Of a stretch of 64,000 nucleotides of DNA, positions 58,501 through 64,000 are shown piece by piece. Within the stretch, counting starts at the first letter, position 1. The number at the start of each line of letters is the position of its first letter. The position numbers and the translations under genes were made by a program. The notes under the pieces were generated by a model. It did no database searches and was not told where the DNA came from. It saw only the letters and a list, made by a program, of their open reading frames with translations. Origin of the DNA: Capitulum mitella (lineage: Eukaryota > Arthropoda > Thecostraca > Pollicipedomorpha > Pollicipedidae); the NCBI GenBank assembly GCA_030062745.1, contig CP099841.1:34588368-34652367 (forward strand). Reading direction: 5' to 3'.

Positions 58501-59805
58501 GCGAGCTGTCCTGTCCCGTCGGAGGGAAGCGGCGGGAGCGGGGACAACAAACAGGACGGCAGCGGCGGACCTGGCCCGTTCAGACGATGAGCCACCTGGA
58601 TCCAGACCTGCCTGACGCATCGATCACACCCGTCGCTGAACGATGCAGGCGAGAGTGTTTCAATATCGGTAACGGTGCGGGATCTATGAAAAGCGGTCTG
58701 TGGAAGAAAACCACAGCAGCGCATTGAACAGAGCAATACAGTATGAAAATTAATAAATAAAACGAACAATTCTGAAAAGGAATGAAAAAAGATCTGAACA
58801 TTGCAGCGCATGGCTGCCCACAAAATCGGTCTTGCGAGTTCTGAATACCGTGCAGAATGAACATTAACTCGCGAGAACCGTAAAACAGCCGCGAACAGCA
58901 TCCTAAGATGGCATGACAGAAAAAAACCGCTGTTAGACCTGACAATTAGAACTGCTCCGCCAAACTGAGCACAGAGACCCTGTTCTTCTAGGCCGTCGGA
59001 AACCTGGACGCGGTTCTAGAGTTCCCATGTCAATCTTCCACTCCGCTGAAGCCTCCATCGTCAATTTTCCACCCACCTGAACCCTCCCTGTCAACGTCCA
59101 GCCGCCTGAACCCTCCCTGTCAACGCTGCCCGCCTCCCGTCTGAAGCCGCTCTGAAGCCGTGCCACCCAGCGCGCGTGTCGACACGAGCCGCCCGCGCCC
59201 GGCGACCCGAGCGTCCAAACGCCGAGCGCAGGTCGCCATTGAGCCATCCTCATTAGGCGCGGGTCCGGCCGCCCGTCGACGCCGCCAAATGACGGACGAC
59301 GCGGCGGTTAGCCAACACGTCGGACGGCGTCCGCGCACCGCGCGCCGCGACCGGCCGTGACAGCGCGCTCCGCATCTTAATCGGTTAATCGTGGCTTAAT
59401 CGGCCCGTTCCCGGGACGGCTGTCCGGCGAAATCGGCTGACGACATTACCCTTCCAGATCGCGCGCCGTGCGCCGGCCGCGCGGCTCACATCAGGGCCGG
59501 CGGGCGGCCGATGCCGGAGTGGGCGGCCGATGCCGGAGCGATCGGGGAGGCGCCGAGCGAGACCGTTCGGGACGCGGTCGGCGTGCGGCCCACCGCCCGC
59601 TGCCTGTGATTCGCGTCCGAAGAGCCGCCGAACCTGTCAGCGCCGCTGAGCAGCTGCGCATGAGCAGCGCAGGCCAGTCCAGCCGGGATCGTGACGGCGG
59701 TACTCACCCCTCGGCGTCGACGGCACATCGCTTCCGCTCCAATTTCGTGACCGACTTGGTGCGCTTCAGCGGGTTCCCCTTGAACGACCGCTTGGAGAAA
59801 AAGTT
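40551..59805 (-). CDS. raskol: SynGAP/DAB2IP-family Ras GTPase-activating protein (5' end open)
   Basis: Stimulates GTP hydrolysis by Ras/Rap at the membrane. Exons in coding order: 59805-59708, 52395-52177, 49305-49019, 48563-48443, 46780-46566, 46231-45973, 45473-45325, 45077-44911, 43818-43571, 43210-42617, 42364-41962, 41788-41646, 41139-40981, 40641-40551. All phases agree, about 1050 residues. The first exon gives FFSKRSFKG and LKRTKS as in SynGAP/DAB2[11 protein letters not shown] and [14 protein letters not shown] are the C-terminal half of the split PH domain. The C2 domain has [18 protein letters not shown] and [12 protein letters not shown]. RasGAP spans about 250-530, with arginine finger FRGNSLATK and core [11 protein letters not shown]. 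Residues 590-920 are low complexity (proline run, interrupted polyglutamine), 920-1025 a coiled coil ([22 protein letters not shown]), and the tail ends [10 protein letters not shown]. Two acceptors are ambiguous: 43818 or 43821 (CAGCAG) and 43210 or 43246 (both in frame). Vertebrates have several paralogues. No start codon is seen at 59805, so an upstream exon exists or the alternative first exon at 58276-58376 is used. Confidence 0.95.
43855..44350 (+). repeat. Short tandem repeat in raskol intron, unit about 16-18 bp
   Basis: About thirty units of the type GGACGTTACGCCGGACGT, becoming more diverged to the right (ACACCAGATGTGGGACATTA). They give overlapping open frames in several phases, which are artefacts. 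The block ends before the exon at 44911. Confidence 0.85.
46781..48442. other. raskol intron between the C2-end exon and the first RasGAP exon
   Basis: No further gene or repeat family recognised. A C9 run lies near 48262. The flanking exons join in phase 2. Confidence 0.6.
49306..52176. other. raskol intron with a CpG-rich block
   Basis: CpG density peaks at about 50690-50940; no exon with the required phase 2/phase 2 limits is needed here, because 52177 and 49305 join in phase directly ([12 protein letters not shown]). The block could be an intronic CpG island or promoter. No gene recognised. Confidence 0.5.
52500..52860 (+). repeat. ACAC/GCGC-rich repeats with a 28-bp tandem triplicate
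   Basis: A 28-bp unit, GCGCAGACATGCTTACACAC followed by CAAACACG, occurs three times at about 52681-52765. The sequence before it holds shorter CACGCAGCGCGCAC-like units. It is in the long first raskol intron. Confidence 0.85.
52866..54649. other. Long first raskol intron, GC-rich part
   Basis: A CpG-dense stretch at about 53120-53700 and another from 54200. The long open frames here, including plus 52011-53732, follow from high GC and carry no recognisable domain. Confidence 0.5.
54650..55280 (+). repeat. CCGCCCGCCGTCCGCCGACGG low-complexity array
   Basis: About 620 bp of C/G-only-biased units (CCGCCCGCCGTCCGCCGACG, with CCCGCTCCCCGCTCC spacers). The plus strand is C-rich with little A or T. 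Units vary in length in multiples of 3, which keeps frames open on both strands. It is a simple-sequence array, not a gene. Confidence 0.9.
55641..56195 (+). repeat. 26-bp satellite, about 21 units
   Basis: Unit CCGTSCCGCGGCACTGTACC plus GGAGCG, where S is C or G. Units are otherwise nearly identical over about 550 bp; only single changes are seen (CAGTCCC near 55922 and TCGTGCC near 56181). Because 26 is not a multiple of 3 and no frame has a stop, reading frames stay open in several phases on both strands, giving frames of 200-630 codons that are not genes. It lies in the long first raskol intron. Confidence 0.95.
56985..57180 (+). repeat. Tandem repeat, unit about 27 bp
   Basis: About seven units of CGGCCCGGTACCCGGCGGTC plus CGCCGAC, with GGTGCC/GGCACC variants near the edges. 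It sits in the first raskol intron. Confidence 0.85.
57300..58275. other. Intron sequence between the 27-bp repeat and the alternative first exon
   Basis: Moderate GC and only short frames on both strands. No gene recognised. Confidence 0.5.
58276..58376 (-). CDS. raskol: Putative alternative first exon of raskol
   Basis: On the minus strand an ATG at 58376 opens 33 codons plus two bases ([16 protein letters not shown]...RASRAVP) and ends at a GTAGGC donor at 58276. The donor phase (two bases, AG) is exactly what the PH exon at 52395 needs, giving ...[21 protein letters not shown] motif lies about 112 bases upstream of the ATG. Used this way, it would replace the 59708-59805 exon and give a shorter N-terminus with two adjacent cysteines near the start that could be lipidated (inference). 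I recognise no homologue of the peptide itself, and chance ATG-to-donor frames are common in GC-rich DNA. Confidence 0.5.
58488..58495 (-). promoter_or_regulatory. TATA box upstream of the alternative raskol exon
   Basis: TATAAATA on the minus strand, an AT island in an otherwise almost pure G+C block, followed downstream by a (GCC)n run at about 58450-58478. A start site about 30 bases downstream would give a leader of roughly 85 bases before the ATG at 58376. Spacing and context fit a core promoter; activity is not shown. Confidence 0.5.
58620..59707. other. Intron between the two candidate first exons of raskol
   Basis: Minus-strand frames of 106-136 codons at 58491-58945 and 58933-59253 have no known motif. 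CTCCCTGTCAACG-type short repeats occur near 59070-59130. No gene recognised. Confidence 0.5.
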
Positions 59806-59861
59806 CTGAAACGACCGGCACGGATAGGTCACATGGCCAGCTCATGGTACGGGGCCATGAC

Positions 59862-59965
59862 ACGCCAATACCGGGAAATCGAAGGGATTATTATATCACA
59901 GACGCGGGGTCACGACACGGACAATACCGGGAAATAGGACCGATCATTATATCACAGGCCAATAC
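59862..59965 (+). repeat. 55-bp direct duplication
   Basis: Two copies of GGGGYCAYGACACG--CAATACCGGGAAAT-----ATTATATCACAG, near 59862 and 59916, just upstream of the first raskol exon on its strand. The ATTATATCACAG part is an AT-rich island. Possibly regulatory, possibly chance. Confidence 0.7.
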
Positions 59966-62339
59966 GAGAGACACGACGGAATGGTGCGGCCCAGTGACGC
60001 CGAATCGGGCGGTCTGACGTCACAGTGACCTATCTGTCACGCGACCTAAAGCGGAGAACGCGCTGCGAAGTCCAATTAGATGTCTGGTGGTTTCCTGGCA
60101 TTGTTTTCAAGACACCGGCGTCGGCCGAGACGGTGACGTCTTTTCGGAGACGGTGATTTATCGCCTGACGGGGTCGGTGACGAAGAGGCACGGCGACGTA
60201 CGGAGGCGATGCCGGGTGCGTTCCGACGTTACAGGAACCTCACCTACTTCCATCCCCGCCCCTGAAACCCGAGCGGTTCATCGGCGGCCATCGATCCCTG
60301 GCGTCACAGTGACGGGGCTCAGCGTCGCCGCGTTTGGCTCCCGCGTCACGTCGAGCGTGCCGGGGCCGCGCTCCGGACGCCGTCCCCTCGCCGGGACCGA
60401 GGTGCGCGCCGTCCCCTCCCGCCGCCGCGTCCGACGCGTCGTTACCGGCTGGGGAAGGGCGGCCGGAGGCGGCGGGAGCGGCGGCGCCGGGCGCAGACAT
60501 CCGTCACACGGTCGTCACCGGGTAACGAGGTGGACGGACTGGGGCCGGGCCGGAGATGGGTACGGAGGGTGCCGGCGGCTCAGGGAGGCTCCCCTCCAGC
60601 CGGCCCGACACACCCGTGTTTCCCGGCGAGTTACGGCGAAATTTCAGCCGCGGGATTTGGCCCAACGGATGCCGACGCCCACCAGGCGGGGACTTCCACT
60701 CAGTACGTCACTGGCCAATATCTCTGTCGGAAATCACATCTGCGCCGGCCGTTCGTGACGGCTGAGCTCCGTCTGAGCGGTTACCGGCTTATCCTGGTTA
60801 CCGGCGGCCGCTGCCTGGCGGCGGCGCCGAACCAGTCGAGCTAACCGCACCGCCGGGCCGAGCCGGCCGGGCCCGGACGAGTTCCGCACATGGCGTCTCC
60901 GCCGGCCACGTGCCGCCGATGGCGCCGCGACGGCGGGCGCGCGCACGGCCCGGCGCGGAATGCGGCGCACCGGGGCGCGCAGGGCGCGGAATGCCGTACT
61001 GCACGAGGTGATGGAGGGTGGTGAAGGCCACTCGTGCAGGGCCGCCGTGAGCGCCAGCCGCGGAAAAGACCGGCCCCGGCTAAGGGCACGAGAGCGGTGC
61101 ACGGCACGACGCAGCGGCGAGCTGAAGACTCCTCGAACCCCTCGACATCCCCCTCCCACCAGTCGGCCGGAGTGTACTGAGCGCAGTGTCCGGGCAGGGA
61201 GCGGCCCCGCCAGACGGAGGGCCAGACACGGCGCGACACGGCACGCGGGCGGCCGATGCGGCGCACGACAGCTGCAGGTGTCACCGCAAGGCCGCCGTCC
61301 GGTCGCCTGCCTGTCACCTCTGACGAGCCGACAACACCGCTCGGCCCGGCCCGCGGCGGCCCTGTGTAATCACGGAGAATGGGCTCCGTGTCGGGCGGCC
61401 AGACACCCTTGTAACAACTGCCGCAGGAGGTGTCTGCGGTCGGCGGACAAGATGCTCGGATCACGGCCGCTGTACACGTCTTGCCGACGGCCGCGCAACG
61501 GCGGCCTGGCCTGACCGAGGCGGGCTGGATTTGCAGTTGTCCGAATGGACATTTTCTAAACGAAAACCGCATGTTCTGTAGCCAAAACCACACCGAATGT
61601 TCTGCCGTGGTTCTGTGAAAAATCGGGGCGAAAAACGCGACAAAGAAACATTCGGCCGGACCGAAATTAGCGCCGCCGAGCACAAAGAGCGCCGCTGTTC
61701 CTCGTAAGCGGCCGATAGCGGCGATTACGACTCCGCGACGCGCCAGACGCCGGCCGGCTATCGATGCTCGCTCGTTACCGGGCTCCAGGCGCGAACGGCG
61801 CTGATCAATGCGAGGTCGTTATCCGCCGCCAGCCGCCGGCCAGGTGGCGACGTCCGGCCCTGGCAGGCCCCAGCCCCGTCACCCCGGCACGGAGGAGGCC
61901 GCGCGGCGCACGCTCGCGCCAATTTGGGCCGCCGGACGTATTACGGCTCGTGGAATGAGAAGGCTTTGTCGCGCGGTGTGTGTTTTGATGGGCCGCACGC
62001 TGCGCCGTTAAGCGGCGGCTTTTCCGTGCCGGCGCGTGCTCGGCCCGCGGCGGGGGGAGGGGGGCGCCGCCTCCCAGCTGTCCGCCGCCGCCGCCGGCGG
62101 ACGGTCGTCAGCTGCCGGCCCGGCGGGCGGGGCCGCTGCCGGGGCACGTGTCGACCGCCCGGCGCCGCTCCGCTCCGACCCCGGCCGCCGGGCAGACGGC
62201 GAAAGCGGCGCCGGACGACCGCCGATAGAGAACTGGCCGTGACCGGCGCCGTCCGATGTCGGGCTCGGCGGCCGCCGGGAGAGGGTGGGGCCCGTCCGGC
62301 CGCGGACAGTACCCGGTGTTCACCGGGCTGTCTGCCGCG

Positions 62340-62690
62340 CTTCTGGAGACTACAGAAGATGACGACGGCTGACCTCAGTACACTACAGAGGGTGGAGGCT
62401 CGCAGTTGTAAACTACAGCGGGTTACAGCTGACCTCGGTGCACTACAGGAGGCGGCGTCTCACATTTTTGAATTAAAGTGGTGGAGGGTGATAACAGCTG
62501 ATCTCACTGGATACAGCAGGTCAGGGCTGAACTCTGTGGACTACAAAGAGTAACCTCTGACTTCTGTAGACTACAGAGGGTAATATCTGACCTCTGTAGG
62601 ACTACAGTGTGGACTACAGTGGGCAACAGCTGACCTCTGTAAACCAAACCACAACGGATCACGGCTGACCTCTGTGGACTACAGCGAGTG
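62340..62690 (+). repeat. Degenerate tandem repeat, unit about 40-45 bp
   Basis: Eight or so units combine GACTACAG-GGGT with AACAGCTGACCTCTGTA. The right half is better preserved. No coding meaning. Confidence 0.8.
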
Positions 62691-64000
62691 CGGCGGACCT
62701 TGAGCTATGACGTCAGCGGAGCTGCAGCAGCGCCCGGGCGGCGGATGCGGCTAAAAGCCACGGCCGATGCGTGTCCTGCAGCGGCGCACCAGCGAACGAT
62801 GGCAAAATCGGAGGTCGCCCGAATGAACCGCCCGCCAGTCTGCCATCGGCCGAGTAAATGACGCGCCGGCGCGGAGGCGGCTGGGCTCGCCGGCCGAGTC
62901 CCGCCGTCTCCTTCTCGAGCGAGAGGTGGCCCAGTGCCGAGCTACCGGCGCCATTCTACGCTCCGGCGGGCCGGCCGGGCCGTCACGCCGGACCGTGACG
63001 CCGGCGGACACGCCGCCGACCGGCCTGGTACGCCGCGACCGGCGCCGCTCCCGGTGACACGGACAAATTAGAAACCGGACCGGCGTCTCGACCGCGGCCG
63101 TCCCGAGATAAACGGACCACGGCGGCAAAAACGGCCACCCAGTGACGGCCGGGGCGCCGTCACTGGCTGACGGCGTCCCATCGGCGGACACCGGACAGGC
63201 AGACGGCCTGCTCGTTATCGGCCATGGGTGCGGGGAATGTGCGGACGGTTGGACCAGGTGCGTGCTAGATACGTGGCCCGCGCCGGCTTAAGACACCTGC
63301 CGCGGACAGGTGTGCACGTCTCCCGACATCTGCCCCACGGGGGGCCACCGTCGTCGCCAGTGATGGACTCTTGTCTGCCGACGCTCGGTACGCGCAGAAC
63401 AGACGGGACGGGCCGAGCACGTCCTTGCTCCCGTGGACAGTCTTGCGAGTTACGTTTCAGGTAGACTGGGACGATCCATTCATTCCGCCCCCTGCGGGAG
63501 CTTATAAGCAGGCTGAAATGTGGCTGCTGCCAAAAGCTACTAAACCTTTCGTATCTTCCTTGTTTCTGGGAACAGCGGTGACACATCCACGACGTTTATC
63601 CATCCTTTCCACAGAGTTGCTATCAATGTCGTCTGATCTGATTCATGACCTGCTTCCGTTTCTGATTTCGTCACGCGGGAGGTGCCAGCGGCACCACTTG
63701 AGAGACTAGCTTATTTCCGGTCTTTCCTCCGTTTTCGCACCTAGCGGGGCTTCCCCGTCGCTCCATGCCGCTCCCCTGGACCCAGCCCCGGTACACGCGG
63801 ACCGACTCCCCGAACCAGCAGCCGACCAGCGAGAACGCGGTGTTCCCGTGCCGTCTCCGCGTGCAGAGCCGCGCCACTCTGCACCGACCGCCGAGGGCCG
63901 TCATTGGGCGGGATCCCTGTTCCCTACCCTGATGCCGGCGGGCCGGCTCTGAATGGACGGCGGCCGGCGGCCAACACCGCGCTGCCGGCCGCCGGCCCGC

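Larger units (their letters stand above)
59806..64000. other. GC-rich upstream region of raskol
   Basis: CpG is dense at about 60200-62340 and 62690-63420. No exon could be linked in phase 0 to the acceptor at 59805, so the true start exon may be beyond the window. Open frames such as minus 60841-61683 (280 codons) and minus 63671-63904 show no known domain. CpG islands and promoters are likely here, but I cannot fix a start site. Confidence 0.5.

Noticed and set aside
60841-61683. 280-codon minus-strand open frame
   Set aside because: Located in a CpG-rich stretch with open frames on both strands; no known motif, no splice or start context I could support.
63671-63904. Minus-strand frame with VRVYRGWVQG that might be a PH-domain N-terminal half of raskol
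   Set aside because: Its possible donor leaves two bases, whereas the acceptor at 59805 needs phase 0; similarity is too short to trust.

Overview
The window is nuclear DNA from an arthropod, most likely a crustacean; the species is a guess. The evidence is intron-rich genes with GT-AG splice sites, animal-type protein families, an internal (CCTAA)n block (the arthropod telomere repeat TTAGG), CpG-rich coding exons, and abundant MITEs, decayed non-LTR retrotransposons and minisatellites. There are no bacterial operons, rRNA genes or CRISPR arrays.

Three host genes can be read with confidence. (1) 2160-10674, plus strand: POMT1, a protein O-mannosyltransferase of the ER membrane; twelve coding exons are recovered, lacking only the start-codon exon. 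(2) 11493-13067, minus strand: PSMB7, the trypsin-like beta-2 subunit of the 20S proteasome; three exons are recovered, lacking only the N-terminal propeptide exon. It is convergent with POMT1. (3) 40551-59805, minus strand: a Ras GTPase-activating protein of the SynGAP/DAB2IP/RASAL2 family (fly raskol); fourteen phase-consistent exons encode part of a PH domain, then C2, RasGAP, a proline/glutamine-rich region and a C-terminal coiled coil. A TATA-associated alternative first exon lies in its first intron. The three genes have unrelated jobs (glycosylation, proteolysis, Ras signalling) and no shared pathway is implied.

The 27 kb between PSMB7 and raskol (13.1-40.5 kb) holds no recognised host gene. 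It contains two families of TTAA-flanked, piggyBac-like MITEs (one family also has a copy inside a POMT1 intron), a hAT-like MITE family with 8-bp target duplications, remnants of a non-LTR reverse transcriptase, a 2.7-kb stretch with only three CpG dinucleotides that contains the telomere-like repeat, several minisatellites, a 140-bp tandem array and one Ser/Thr-rich open frame of doubtful status. The right side (49-64 kb) is mostly very GC-rich intronic and upstream sequence of raskol with low-complexity arrays, including a 26-bp satellite that stays open in several frames and so makes long spurious ORFs.

I see no convincing new multi-gene system. The best leads are the CpG desert, the split-inverted-repeat MITEs carrying paired AGGTCA nuclear-receptor half-sites, the tail-to-tail MITE pair sharing one TTAA, the palindromic hAT junction inside the retrotransposon, and the alternative raskol promoter.
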